Positions 43,724 through 53,117 of a DNA stretch of 64,000 nt are shown one piece after another; position 1 is the first letter of the stretch, and each line of letters begins with the position of its first letter. The notes below the pieces were generated by a model. That model saw only the letters and a list, made by a program, of their open reading frames with translations, did no database searches and was not told the DNA's origin. The translations under genes and the position numbers were made by a program. Source of the stretch: Oligoflexia bacterium (GTDB taxonomy: Bacteria > Bdellovibrionota > Bdellovibrionia > Bdellovibrionales > Bdellovibrionaceae); assembly GCA_016861345.1 (NCBI GenBank), contig BOLD01000006.1, positions 124,001 to 188,000 on the forward strand, given 5' to 3'.

Positions 43724-45163
43724 ATGAGAAAACTTCAGAGTTCTGCACTTTTTGCGGCATTTGTTTGTTTGTTCGCTGGTCATAATCTTTATGCAATGGC
43801 TGTTGATTGGGCTGGTACCTATCGATTTGAATATGTCGAAGTCGATAAAACTTATCTCTCTAGTGATCCAGGTGGACGCAAGTCTTATTTTCTCAATCAT
43901 TTAAACTTAAGCCCAAAGATCATAGCTGCGGATGGAATTAATGTTGTTGCAAATTTTGAAGTGCTGCCTTCACAACAATATCCAAACTCTCAACTTGGAC
44001 AGAATTTTGGTACAGGCATGGGGACAGCGGGGGGCGAAAGCTCAACAGCCTCAACAAATCAAAACTCATCTTCACTGCAGGTGACTCAGCTTTATGTCAA
44101 TGTGAACCATGAGTATGGCGCTCTTTTGGCTGGCCGAACTCCACTTCATTTTGGAATGGGCATCACACAAAATGCTGGCAACGGTTTGTTTGATCACTGG
44201 TCCAACGTACACGATGTCGTCGGATATAAATTTTTGATTGGTAACCTGTCGATAATGCCAATGATTGGAAAACCTTATCGCGAGTCTTTCGCTCAAGGAT
44301 CTGAAACTGGTGAGATGATTTGGGATATCCTTTATACAAATCCTGAAACTGAATCAACCTTCGGAGTCTTTCATCAAACTCGAACTTCGAGCATTTCAGG
44401 TAATGATGCTGGAAAAGTTTTTCAAAGAGTCTACTCGGGAGCTACAACTACGGGCGGCTGGAGCACCACCCACACCAACGTTCTTTTGGGCCGAGGTTGG
44501 GAGTCTTTCAAGTTTAAGCTTGAGGCTGGTTTTAATTCAGGCAACACAGGAATCAGCACTTCAACAGGCGAAGCAATTAAATTAAATGGTTATGGCATCG
44601 CCATGGAATTGGATTTTCCACGCCCAGAAAGTAAGTATCACTGGACTGTGCGCACTGGTATTGCGAGCGGTGATAATCCAAAGACTGAAGCATTTGAGGG
44701 ATACTTCTTTAACCGCAATTACGACGTAGCCTTTCTGATGTTTAATCATCCAATGGGCAAATACGATATGTTCCGTACAGGATTGCAAAGACAGGGTGAT
44801 GTCACTTGCACAACGGCTCCATGTTCAGCCTATGCGAATGACCGATCGGCAGATGAAGAGACGATCAGTAATGCCATCTATTTCTCTCCGAAAATGAGTT
44901 ACTCAATGGGTGATAAGTGGGAATTCTTAAGCTCACTAACCTGGGCCCAGCTTCAGACCAATCCGTCAGCAACATTTGATGATGTTTCAAAGGATGTGGG
45001 ATTTGAATGGGATCTTGGTTTTCAATACAAGCCACAAGAAAAAATTCGTTGGTTAACTGAGGTTGGAATGCTTTTCCCAGGAGCCGCATGGCAAGAGGGC
45101 GGAGCAAACCGAGATCACGCATTTAATTTAGGAATACAAACAAAAGCTGCCATCAGCTTCTAG
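43724..45163 (+). CDS. Outer-membrane beta-barrel protein
   Basis: The 479-residue product begins MRKLQSSALFAAFVCLFAGH with cleavage likely after LYAMA. The mature chain is built of alternating strands and Gly/Ser/Asn-rich loops (for example LLAGRTPLHFGMGITQNAGN, and LGFQYKPQEKIRWLTEVGML), the pattern of a porin or alginate-export-type barrel. It ends in Phe, as outer-membrane barrels usually do for BAM recognition. Two cysteines (VTCTTAPCS) may pair in a loop. Substrate is unknown. A terminator follows. Confidence 0.72.
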   Translation: MRKLQSSALFAAFVCLFAGHNLYAMAVDWAGTYRFEYVEVDKTYLSSDPGGRKSYFLNHLNLSPKIIAADGINVVANFEVLPSQQYPNSQLGQNFGTGMGTAGGESSTASTNQNSSSLQVTQLYVNVNHEYGALLAGRTPLHFGMGITQNAGNGLFDHWSNVHDVVGYKFLIGNLSIMPMIGKPYRESFAQGSETGEMIWDILYTNPETESTFGVFHQTRTSSISGNDAGKVFQRVYSGATTTGGWSTTHTNVLLGRGWESFKFKLEAGFNSGNTGISTSTGEAIKLNGYGIAMELDFPRPESKYHWTVRTGIASGDNPKTEAFEGYFFNRNYDVAFLMFNHPMGKYDMFRTGLQRQGDVTCTTAPCSAYANDRSADEETISNAIYFSPKMSYSMGDKWEFLSSLTWAQLQTNPSATFDDVSKDVGFEWDLGFQYKPQEKIRWLTEVGMLFPGAAWQEGGANRDHAFNLGIQTKAAISF

Positions 45164-45237
45164 AATGCAACTTGATAACATCTCGTACGACAGCTTGAAG
45201 ACAACGTGAAAACAGTTTGAGATGGTGGTGGTGAGCG

Positions 45238-45272
45238 GGACCCAGGGGTCGAAAGGCCTCTGGGTTTTTTAT
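45238..45272 (+). terminator. Intrinsic terminator after the barrel gene
   Basis: ACCCAGGGG pairs with CCTCTGGGT (with a minor mismatch) and is followed by TTTTTTA on the plus strand. Confidence 0.75.
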
Positions 45273-45283
45273 TTTAAAAATAA

Positions 45284-45308
45284 AACGAGCCCATCTTGGG
45301 CTCGTTGG
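45284..45308 (-). terminator. Intrinsic terminator of the Q/P-rich exported protein gene
   Basis: ACGAGCCCA and TGGGCTCGT form a stem followed on the minus strand by TTTTATTTTT. It lies 35 bp after the stop of the gene ending at 45340. Confidence 0.8.
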
Positions 45309-45339
45309 AGGACTTAGTTATTTTCCGCTATCTCGATTA

Positions 45340-46824
45340 TTAGCGGCGTTGGAACATCACTGCGGGTTGTTGCTGAACTGGTTGGCCGTACTGTGTGGGC
45401 ATTCCTGGTCGCATAAACTGCTGTTGCTGTACAGGCTGCTGAAACTGACCTTGGATTGGGAACTGGTTGTTATTCCAAGTTCCGTTCACAGGTCGTGGCA
45501 TATTTGGATATTGTCCCTGAGGTTGCTGATTCTGATATTGAGGAACTTGGTAGACACGGCCATGGTTTCGTGGCTGAGTTGGATTTACTGTTGAGCCGGG
45601 CTGACCAACTTGATTTTGTCCAGGGCCTGGAACGATCGGCATTTGTCCCAATCCTGAACCATCATCAAACATCAAGGCATCTAAAGCTGCGATGTTGGCA
45701 TTTTTATCTTGAAGAGTTTTAATTCCACCTTGGATGGGTTGATAGAAGCCAGTCTCAAAGAGCTGCTCATAGAGTGTAGGGTTTTGAGATCGTCTCGCAG
45801 CTGCGTCCATTGATCGGTAAAGAGCGGCAGCTTCGTTGAATGTTGTCCATGGATTTCGACCTGTCAAATCTCCTTGGCTATAAAGGAAGAGCTGAGCTGC
45901 AGTTAGAGCAGACTTAGGATCATTTGATACTTTGAGTTGTTGCTGGAAAACCCGCTTAGCCTGTGACGCTAAGCCTGACTTACTTAGAGATGTGAGATCT
46001 TCAGCGATAATTTCAGTGTATCGACCAGGTAATTTGCTTAATAGAAGGTCGCGAGTTGCAATTGCCGCATTAAGACCGACAGTTCCGGGGGTCATTGAGA
46101 GACCTTCTTTAAGGAGCTTTCTCATTTCAGTATTATAGTATTGCTTCACAAGTTTTGAGCATTTTTTGAAGTCGATTTTTTTCGCGCCAGACTTCTCTTT
46201 TTCTTCTTTAGCGGCATCGTCACATTTTCCGACGAGCTCAAGAATCTCTTCGCGCTGACAGCTTAAGAGAGAGTTCATGGCAGTCTTTGTGCCTTCTTCG
46301 TCCTCAGATTCGCAGGCAGTTTCATAGACAAGCTCTTCTTGCTTCTTTTCTTTTTTATCATCTGCTCGAAGTTTGCCGTCTTCTTTTTTCTCGGCTTTTG
46401 CAATTTTTTGTTCTTTGAGTTTATCAACAGCAGCTTTTTTTAGTGCCATCTGGATAAAATCAATATTTTTTGAATCTTCTGGCTTTAAAGTCACTTCGCC
46501 CATTCCAAGTTTAACTGCGCAATCAATACAAGCACTTGCACCTTCGGTGTCAGATGCTTTTTGAAACTCATAAATGGCGCGATCGCCGCTGATTGCCGCT
46601 TTGACTTCGATACCTTTGTAATCTCCGTCAAGAGCGATAGTGACTGACTGTGGTTTTACAGTCTTATCATCTTTAGTTGAGGCCATATCGATGGTGTTGA
46701 TCCCATCATTTCTGGCAATGTACTTACTTTCGGGGTTCAGGCTGATTGTTGAGCCTAGGGCGACAACAAGTCCTGCAACTAATCCCCATTTCTTTAGATC
46801 TGGGTTTGTGTTAAACGGTTTCAT
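45340..46824 (-). CDS. Membrane-anchored or exported protein with Q/P-rich tail
   Basis: The 494-residue product has a hydrophobic segment near residues 13-30 (WGLVAGLVVALGSTISL) that is either an anchor or a signal. A Lys/Glu-rich region follows with CIDC and several more cysteines, then a helical region. The last ~95 residues are very rich in Gln, Pro, Asn and Gly and are probably disordered (for example QVPQYQNQQPQGQYPNMPRP). No family is recognised. The gene is divergent from kamA. Confidence 0.7.
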   Translation of the reverse strand: MKPFNTNPDLKKWGLVAGLVVALGSTISLNPESKYIARNDGINTIDMASTKDDKTVKPQSVTIALDGDYKGIEVKAAISGDRAIYEFQKASDTEGASACIDCAVKLGMGEVTLKPEDSKNIDFIQMALKKAAVDKLKEQKIAKAEKKEDGKLRADDKKEKKQEELVYETACESEDEEGTKTAMNSLLSCQREEILELVGKCDDAAKEEKEKSGAKKIDFKKCSKLVKQYYNTEMRKLLKEGLSMTPGTVGLNAAIATRDLLLSKLPGRYTEIIAEDLTSLSKSGLASQAKRVFQQQLKVSNDPKSALTAAQLFLYSQGDLTGRNPWTTFNEAAALYRSMDAAARRSQNPTLYEQLFETGFYQPIQGGIKTLQDKNANIAALDALMFDDGSGLGQMPIVPGPGQNQVGQPGSTVNPTQPRNHGRVYQVPQYQNQQPQGQYPNMPRPVNGTWNNNQFPIQGQFQQPVQQQQFMRPGMPTQYGQPVQQQPAVMFQRR

Positions 46825-47120
46825 AAATCCTCCTATTTGTGGGCTTCCGGCCCAATAAAAGTTTCCTTCACCATTGATGCACTACAAGGACCAGGCCAAG
46901 ATTGAGGGGCTTTTTGAAATCGGCTAAACATTGGTAATTGAAATGGATTCTCATGTTGAGACCGAGGCTCGCTGTACAAAAGTTGATAAGGGCTTAGGTG
47001 AGTGTCGAACATTTTACGGCTCTTGTCTCAGAGTGAGACTGCAAAATTACACTCTGAAAAGGGGTATATTTTGCGCACAGATTGACTCTTCAGAGGCAAG
47101 CGATTAGCTTGCCCCTTGCG
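46825..47120. promoter_or_regulatory. Divergent intergenic region with a GTCTCA palindrome
   Basis: This gap separates the Q/P-rich protein gene and kamA. GTCTCA-GAG-TGAGAC at 47025-47039 is a perfect 6-bp inverted repeat. TATATT at 47065-47070 may be the -10 of a kamA promoter, although no good -35 is visible. Confidence 0.4.
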
Positions 47121-48305
47121 ATGAAGCTTCAGTTTATCACCCACCCTCGGCCTTCGAATTTAACAGACCAAGAATGGAATTCTTGGACCTGGCAGCTACA
47201 AAATTCCCTAAAATCTCAGGCTGATTTTGAGAAGAATTTTGAACTGACAGAGGAAGAAAAAAAAGCCTTTCGCGATAGCCAAGGCGTTTTTAATATTCGA
47301 ACGACTCCTTACTACGCAAATCTGTGCCGACCCGATCCTAAGGATCCTCTACGAAGGATCATGATGCCCACAGTGATGGAGCTTGAAGACGGCCAACAGG
47401 CCCTACTTGATCCCTTGGGTGAGAAAAAGAATAATCCTGTGTCTCGCATCATTCACCGCTATTCGGACCGGGTTCTATTTTTGGTGACTGACATTTGCAG
47501 TGTTTATTGTCGCTACTGCACACGAAAACATTTCACCGGGCAAGATCAGGCCTTTATTAAAGAATCAGAATTTCATCAGGCTTTGGATTATGTTCGATCT
47601 CATCCAGAAATCCGTGAAGTGATTCTTTCTGGTGGCGATCCGTTGACCTTGTCGGACTCTCATCTTGAAAAAGTTCTTTCTTCAATCAGAGAAATTGATC
47701 ATGTCGAGATTATTCGCGTGGGCACACGAATGCCCGTTGTTTGTCCCATGCGAGTCACACCAGAGCTCAGTCAAATTTTAAGAAAATATGCTCCCGTCTT
47801 TGTGATGACCCACTTTAATCATCCCCGTGAAGTCACGCTTGAGGCAAAGCAAGCTCTCGAGATGATGGTGGATCACGGAGTGCCAGTTCTCAATCAAATG
47901 GTTTTATTAAACGGAGTGAATAATCATCCGGCCATTGTGCAGGCCCTTTCTCGTCGACTGTTGGCGTGTCGGGTTAAGCCTTATTACATGTTTCAGTGTG
48001 ATCCTTCCGAAGGATCGGATCACTTTCGAACTTCAATTGAAGATTCAGAGGCGATTCAGCGAGAGCTGTGGGGTCATCTCTCAGGATTGGCAATGCCGAC
48101 ACTTTCACTGGATATTCCGAATGGCGGAGGCAAGGTCACTCTCGCTCCTAATTTTGAAATTTTCAGAGATTCAGAATCACGGACCTATAAGGGCTGGGAC
48201 GGAGTTGTGGAAAAGTATGTGAACCCATCTGAGAACTTGCGGCAGACTCCTGCTGATGTGAGCGAGTATCAAACCGAGTGGAATTTGATTCGAGGAAAAA
48301 ATTAA
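47121..48305 (+). CDS. kamA: KamA-type lysine 2,3-aminomutase family radical SAM enzyme
   Basis: From the ATG at 47121 the product has 394 residues; a TTG at 47082 is an alternative and neither start has a clear ribosome site. The radical SAM motif is CSVYCRYCTRKHF near residue 125. VILSGGDPLTLSD follows. PLP-binding Lys is expected in PNGGGKVTLAP. TPYYANLCRPDPKDPLRRIM and VKPYYMFQCDPSEGSDHFRT match lysine aminomutases better than the shorter EpmB. Product is probably beta-lysine, but the substrate is unproven. Its stop overlaps that of the convergent helicase gene. Confidence 0.85.
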   Translation: MKLQFITHPRPSNLTDQEWNSWTWQLQNSLKSQADFEKNFELTEEEKKAFRDSQGVFNIRTTPYYANLCRPDPKDPLRRIMMPTVMELEDGQQALLDPLGEKKNNPVSRIIHRYSDRVLFLVTDICSVYCRYCTRKHFTGQDQAFIKESEFHQALDYVRSHPEIREVILSGGDPLTLSDSHLEKVLSSIREIDHVEIIRVGTRMPVVCPMRVTPELSQILRKYAPVFVMTHFNHPREVTLEAKQALEMMVDHGVPVLNQMVLLNGVNNHPAIVQALSRRLLACRVKPYYMFQCDPSEGSDHFRTSIEDSEAIQRELWGHLSGLAMPTLSLDIPNGGGKVTLAPNFEIFRDSESRTYKGWDGVVEKYVNPSENLRQTPADVSEYQTEWNLIRGKN

Positions 48306-50542
48306 AACCGTTCCAGTCTTGCGTATTTGGCGACAAATTTTTTAATCGTTTGATCTGAAAAAAGAACGCTGACCTTTGTTTGATCGCCCACGCCCTCGAC
48401 TTGAAAGATGGTGCCTGCGCCAAATGTGGGGTGACGAACCTTCATCCCTTTTTGATATTCACTTGAGCTTTGACCTTCATAATCAGGAAAGCTCTGTGAT
48501 TCGTCTTCGTCATATTTTCGAATGGGTTTTGATGGCGTGCTGGAGGAGTTTGAATATTTGGAAACAAACTTTGGAGTTTCAAAAGACGTTGTGAAATTCA
48601 CAAGCTCGTTTGGAATTTCTTTTAGAAATCGCGAAGGGGGATTGTACTGTTCCTGTCCCCAAACTTTTCTTGAGCGAGCATAGGTGAGAAACAATTTTTG
48701 TCTGGCTCTCGTCATGCCCACATAGGCGAGACGACGCTCTTCTTCAAGTTCAGATTCTTCATCATCGTCATCACCGCGATTTGAGGGAAAAAGATTTTCC
48801 TCCATACCGACAACAAAGACATAGGGGTACTCTAGACCCTTTGAAACGTGAAGGGTCATCAGTGTGACCCCGTTTTGTTCATCATTCATGGCATCTACAT
48901 CAGAGACGAGAGCCATTTCCTCGAGAAAATCCTGCATGGTGGCGTCTTGTCGTTCCTTTGTGAACTGCATCAGTGCATTTGAAAGTTCTTCTAAGTTTTC
49001 AATTCGAGCTTCAGACTCCACACTGTTTTCAACTTTGAGCTTTTGCAGATATCCAGTTTTATCCAGCAAGAGCTGATAAAATTCGACCATGTTGTAATCA
49101 TGAACATGGGCCTGCATATCAGTGATAAGGTCTAAGAAAACTCGAAGCTTCGAGGTTGTACCCGCATTAAATTCTCGGTTCAGTACGGCCCACTGAGTGG
49201 TTTCAAGCAGGCTTAATTTTTTTTCAATCGAAAGTTCTTCAAGGCGATCAAGAGTTGTTTTGCCGATTCCTCGGGTTGGAACATTGACGATTCGCTTAAA
49301 GGCCATATCATCTGCTGGATTCACAGAAAGTTTCATGTAGCAGAGAACATCTTTGATCTCCATTCGCTCATAAAAGCGAACGCCGCCAACCAGCTGATGG
49401 GGAATTGAGTTGGTGCGCAGTTGCTCTTCGAGCACTCGGGATTGGGCATTGGTTCGATAGAAAATGGCAAAGTCAGAGAGAGCCCCTTCTCCCTCATTCA
49501 CCATGCCTAATATTTTTTTTGCGATGAATCTGGCTTCGTCGTACTCACTTCTTTCCTCACGGACTTGAATGAGATCTCCGGGAGGATTTGATGTGAAGAG
49601 AGTTTTATCTTTTCGTTGAGTGTTGTGCTTAATAACAGCGGTGGCAGCTTTGACGATGTTTTGAGTTGATCGATAGTTCTCTTCAAGCTTAATCGTTTGA
49701 GCTTCGGGAAAGTCCTTTTCAAAATCAAGGATGTTACGAATATCTGCGCCTCGCCAGCTGTAGATGGATTGGTCTTCGTCGCCCACAACGCAGAGATTTC
49801 TATTTTTTTGCGCGAGCATTTTCACCAGTAAATATTGAATGTGGTTGGTGTCCTGGTACTCATCCACCATGACATACTTAAACTGGTTTTGGTATTCTTC
49901 AAGGACTGCAGGGTACATTCGAAAAAGTTCATGCACTTTCATGAGCAGATCGCCAAAATCAAGAGCATTGGCTTTTTTCATCTCTTGCTCGTACATTCGG
50001 TAGACTTCAATGCTTTTTGCATCCAAAAATAAGTGAGTGGACTTTTCAACCTCTGTCGGCCCAAGGCCTAACATTTTGGCTGAGTTGATTCGATTACGAT
50101 AACTCTTCGCCGGAGACGTTTTTTCATTGATCTGAAGTGCCGCCATGACTTTTTTAATTTGCGACAATTGATCTGAGTCATCATAAATGGTGAAGAACTT
50201 TTTGTAGTCTAAAAGCTCGATGTGATTTCGAAGCACTCTTGTGCAAAAACTATGAAAAGTGCTAATCCACAAAGGTTCTCTGACAGGGATTCCAATATCG
50301 GCGAGAAGTTTGAAAATACGAGATTCCATCTCGCGGGCGGCCTTGTTGGTGAAGGTCACAGCCAGGATTTCTTCAGGCGCGGCGCGCCCGGTTGCAATCA
50401 AGTTCGCCACTCGCCGGGTCAGGACCCCGGTTTTGCCCGAACCGGCTCCAGCCAAACAGAGCAGGGGACCGTCTAAAGTTTCGACAGCTTTTTTTTGAGC
50501 TGGGTTCAATTTGGCGGTAATAATTTCAAGGTTTCTTTCCAT
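48302..50542 (-). CDS. uvrD: UvrD/PcrA-family DNA helicase
   Basis: The 746-residue superfamily 1 helicase unwinds DNA in repair and clears replication conflicts. Motif I is AGAGSGKTGVLTRRV, motif II is VDEYQDTN, motif III is GDEDQSIYSWRGA, motif IV/V regions include LEENYRST and TLHVSKGLEYPYVFV, and motif VI is RRLAYVGMTRARQKL. The C-terminal segment (KGMKVRHPTFGAGTIFQVEG) is the tudor-like tail of PcrA/UvrD. The second methionine is preferred as start. Confidence 0.95.
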   Translation of the reverse strand: MERNLEIITAKLNPAQKKAVETLDGPLLCLAGAGSGKTGVLTRRVANLIATGRAAPEEILAVTFTNKAAREMESRIFKLLADIGIPVREPLWISTFHSFCTRVLRNHIELLDYKKFFTIYDDSDQLSQIKKVMAALQINEKTSPAKSYRNRINSAKMLGLGPTEVEKSTHLFLDAKSIEVYRMYEQEMKKANALDFGDLLMKVHELFRMYPAVLEEYQNQFKYVMVDEYQDTNHIQYLLVKMLAQKNRNLCVVGDEDQSIYSWRGADIRNILDFEKDFPEAQTIKLEENYRSTQNIVKAATAVIKHNTQRKDKTLFTSNPPGDLIQVREERSEYDEARFIAKKILGMVNEGEGALSDFAIFYRTNAQSRVLEEQLRTNSIPHQLVGGVRFYERMEIKDVLCYMKLSVNPADDMAFKRIVNVPTRGIGKTTLDRLEELSIEKKLSLLETTQWAVLNREFNAGTTSKLRVFLDLITDMQAHVHDYNMVEFYQLLLDKTGYLQKLKVENSVESEARIENLEELSNALMQFTKERQDATMQDFLEEMALVSDVDAMNDEQNGVTLMTLHVSKGLEYPYVFVVGMEENLFPSNRGDDDDEESELEEERRLAYVGMTRARQKLFLTYARSRKVWGQEQYNPPSRFLKEIPNELVNFTTSFETPKFVSKYSNSSSTPSKPIRKYDEDESQSFPDYEGQSSSEYQKGMKVRHPTFGAGTIFQVEGVGDQTKVSVLFSDQTIKKFVAKYARLERF

Positions 50543-50628
50543 GGTCACTCATTCACTGATTGGCTTTAGGTTCACTCGCAAATCTGGTAAAACTATTGTT
50601 CGATTTTATAGTTCGAGGAGCCCACTTT

Positions 50629-51825
50629 GTGAAGCGAGAAATACATCGACTGCAGGTCATCATGATTGTTTTTTTGGGCGTGCTTTCTGGCATGGTTTTA
50701 TCCGCTTGCCAGGGGCGAATCCGAGATCAACATCCGGGAGCCGTCCAGGTTCGGATACCGATGTATTCAAATAATGCGTATAAACTACAAACGATAGAGT
50801 TAATCTCAATTGATGACATGAGAACTTTGGGTGGTTGGGCAGCAAGGTTTTTTCTAAGTCCCACTCTTTCTCGTGGAAAACTTGTTGGGATGCAGCCCCA
50901 AATTAACACCATCAGGACAGAGTCCGGAGAATACATTGCAACGGACTCGTTCAGCCTTCAGCTTTTAACATTGTATGCGCACATGGAAAAGCTAACTTTG
51001 CTTGATGATGAATTGGGAATTTCCCGTGGCGATGAGAGCCGGGAACCTCGCACTGTTGCTATCAAGGTGAATATGATGAGTGAGAGTGGCCAACCTGATT
51101 CAGATAACGCCCGTTACAACGGAAAATTAGATGCTTTTTTATTTGCGCCTTATTTGAGAGAAGATTTGCCGTTGACAGTGAATGCGGGAGTAATTGCTCA
51201 TGAGCACTTTCACTCGATTTTCTACAAAACAGTGATTCAACCACTTGGCGATAAGTATCCGGGACCCGATGGCAACCTTCATGGCAATGATCAGAAATTG
51301 CTCAAACACTTTGGATTTGAAGAAGCGGCATCGAGTGAAAATGTTGGTCTACTGAGTGAGCGAGACATTTATCATGCGGTTTTACTTCGGGGTTTGAATG
51401 AGGGCTTGGCCGATATTTGGGGATGGTTGTATTCAGATGATACGGCATTTGTTCGTCGATCATTACCGCAAGTTGAAGAAAGTCGAACGCTCAGCTCTGG
51501 TGAGCTAAAATTAAAGTCGACAAAAGAATTGCGAGCCCAGGCCCAGGCGTATCATTCTTGGGGAAATTCAAATGCTGTTTCTTATGAATTAGGAAGTCAG
51601 TATGGTCGTATTCTTTTTGCGTCTTTGAATCAGTTTGCTGGTGACCCAGTGAAAATGAAAGAAATGAAGAAAAAGATGGGGCAGAAAATCAATTCAGCTT
51701 TACAGAAAATGACAATCCATTTTCAGTCTTTACCAGGTGATGAGATGATGACGACGGAATTTTTTCTTCAGCAATTGCAGGTGGAAATTCCCGAGGTTAA
51801 AATCGAGTACAAGGCGGCAAAGTGA
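50629..51825 (+). CDS. Thermolysin-like zinc metalloprotease lipoprotein
   Basis: The GTG start is chosen because GAGGAG lies eight bases before it and it opens a lipoprotein signal ending LSAC; an earlier ATG at 50560 would add 23 residues. The product has 398 residues. The zinc motif HEHFH lies near residue 190 and a second motif NEGLADIWG near residue 256 matches the third-ligand motif of the thermolysin family. It is therefore a probable outer-membrane or periplasmic peptidase. Overall similarity to known proteases is low. The next gene overlaps by 4 bp, implying a shared role. Confidence 0.75.
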   Translation: MKREIHRLQVIMIVFLGVLSGMVLSACQGRIRDQHPGAVQVRIPMYSNNAYKLQTIELISIDDMRTLGGWAARFFLSPTLSRGKLVGMQPQINTIRTESGEYIATDSFSLQLLTLYAHMEKLTLLDDELGISRGDESREPRTVAIKVNMMSESGQPDSDNARYNGKLDAFLFAPYLREDLPLTVNAGVIAHEHFHSIFYKTVIQPLGDKYPGPDGNLHGNDQKLLKHFGFEEAASSENVGLLSERDIYHAVLLRGLNEGLADIWGWLYSDDTAFVRRSLPQVEESRTLSSGELKLKSTKELRAQAQAYHSWGNSNAVSYELGSQYGRILFASLNQFAGDPVKMKEMKKKMGQKINSALQKMTIHFQSLPGDEMMTTEFFLQQLQVEIPEVKIEYKAAK

Positions 51826-52367
51826 TCAAATTCTTTGTCTTGATTCTGAGTTTTGTTTGTTCAGTTTCTCAAGCTCAACAGGAGAATACTCCTCAAGTCT
51901 TTGCAACTGTCGGACCTGAATTTCGAAGCGAAAGAAATGCTGAACAAAACGTTGCTCCTAAGCAAATGACCAGCTTGTCATTGGGGGTTGGATATTCCCA
52001 TTGGATCTATTTTTTAGAGACGGGGTCTTTTGAGGAGACATCGGGGAATTCAAGCCTCTTGGTGAAAAGAAAATTTGAAAACTATCTGGGCGGAGTGATA
52101 TTTGAATCGGAGACAATTTTCTTAAAATCAAAACCTTTTCTTGCAGGACTTTTTGGTTTCTCTCGGGAGCTGATCGATACGACGGTCACGGGACAGACCA
52201 CCAATGATGTCAGTCGACCCTATTGGGTTGGGGGTGCTGGGACTGGTTTACGTTTAGCAAATATTAATCCTATTTGGGTTTCCATCGAAGTGCGTCTTGT
52301 GTTCTCTGAGCATCAGGACCCCAGTCCAAGTGTGGGCGGATTGCTACGCCTCGGCCTTCTCCTCTAA
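51822..52367 (+). CDS. Exported protein, probably a small beta-structure
   Basis: The 181-residue product starts with GTG overlapping the protease stop (GTGA). The N-terminus MIKFFVLILSFVCSVSQAQ is a signal peptide. The mature chain alternates strands (VFATVGPEFRSERNAEQNVA, then LSLGVGYSHWIYFLETGSF) and ends LRLGLLL, which suggests an 8-stranded-barrel-like outer-membrane protein. Function is unknown, but coupling to the protease suggests a partner or anchor. Confidence 0.68.
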   Translation: MIKFFVLILSFVCSVSQAQQENTPQVFATVGPEFRSERNAEQNVAPKQMTSLSLGVGYSHWIYFLETGSFEETSGNSSLLVKRKFENYLGGVIFESETIFLKSKPFLAGLFGFSRELIDTTVTGQTTNDVSRPYWVGGAGTGLRLANINPIWVSIEVRLVFSEHQDPSPSVGGLLRLGLLL

Positions 52368-52369
52368 AA

Positions 52370-52384
52370 CCCGCCCCGCGGGAT
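52370..52384 (+). terminator. Short GC-rich hairpin, possible terminator
   Basis: CCCGC-CCC-GCGGG just after the stop of the exported protein gene forms a compact stem. The T-run is short (ATTTCC). Confidence 0.4.
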
Positions 52385-52473
52385 TTCCATATGCAGTGCG
52401 GCAGTATTATCATTTGAGCGAAGCTCAAAGTAATCTCATTGAATAGTTCTTCGGAACAAGAAAGGAAACCCAG

Positions 52474-53058
52474 ATGAGATCATCACAAAAATTACTCATT
52501 GGTTTTTTAGTTGGAATTACGGTGGGCCTTGGTGCCTGCTCTTCGAATCCTCACAAGGCTGAAAAAGTTGATACAAAAATCGACTCAAAAGGAGAGGTCA
52601 CTGGCGACACGGTTGTGGGGCTGAAGGACGGCAATATGATCGTTCAGCGAAAAGTGTTGATGTCCGAGGAGCTTCGAACTCTTCAAAACGATACTTATAG
52701 TCTCGAGGATCGAGTTTACGGAAATCGCAAATACGGAAGCCTTGGGCTTTACGGAGTGTTGAAGAAGTGCCGAGCAGAATTGGCAGATAAGAAAAATGGC
52801 GGTGATGGCAAGCTGATGTGGACTGAGCCAATGGACCGAGTCACCGACAAAGAAGAGAAAATGGCGATCGGCTTAGATGAGAAAGAAAAGCTTGTTGGAG
52901 TCAGTGAAGAATTCTTAAAAGACCGCATTGAGCGCTTTAAAGGTTACAAGGGAATTCTCGAAAAGCGTCAGGATGAGTACGAAGATAAAATTGCAATCTG
53001 TCAGGCTGAACTGAAGTCCCGCAAGCACGATGCTGAAAATAAAAAACCCGCTGAATAA
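52474..53058 (+). CDS. Lipoprotein with coiled-coil region, function unknown
   Basis: The 194-residue product begins MRSSQKLLIGFLVGITVGLG with lipobox LGAC. The mature part is highly charged and helical (EELRTLQNDTYSLEDRVYGN, ending with CQAELKSRKHDAENKKP), likely a periplasmic coiled coil. AAGAAAGGAAACCC precedes the ATG. No family is recognised. A terminator overlaps the stop. Confidence 0.75.
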   Translation: MRSSQKLLIGFLVGITVGLGACSSNPHKAEKVDTKIDSKGEVTGDTVVGLKDGNMIVQRKVLMSEELRTLQNDTYSLEDRVYGNRKYGSLGLYGVLKKCRAELADKKNGGDGKLMWTEPMDRVTDKEEKMAIGLDEKEKLVGVSEEFLKDRIERFKGYKGILEKRQDEYEDKIAICQAELKSRKHDAENKKPAE

Positions 53059-53069
53059 ACGGGTTTTTG
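53043..53069 (+). terminator. Intrinsic terminator overlapping the lipoprotein stop codon
   Basis: AAAACCCG and CGGGTTTTT form a stem around a 9-base loop that contains the TAA stop, followed by a T-run. Confidence 0.8.
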
Positions 53070-53117
53070 TCTCTAGCTTTAATTGGCATCTTTCAGCGTT
53101 AGTGAAAACTTTCTCTG

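Noticed and set aside
50560-50628. N-terminal 23 residues of the metalloprotease from an earlier ATG
   Set aside because: No ribosome site, and the later GTG has GAGGAG with good spacing and opens directly into a lipoprotein signal.
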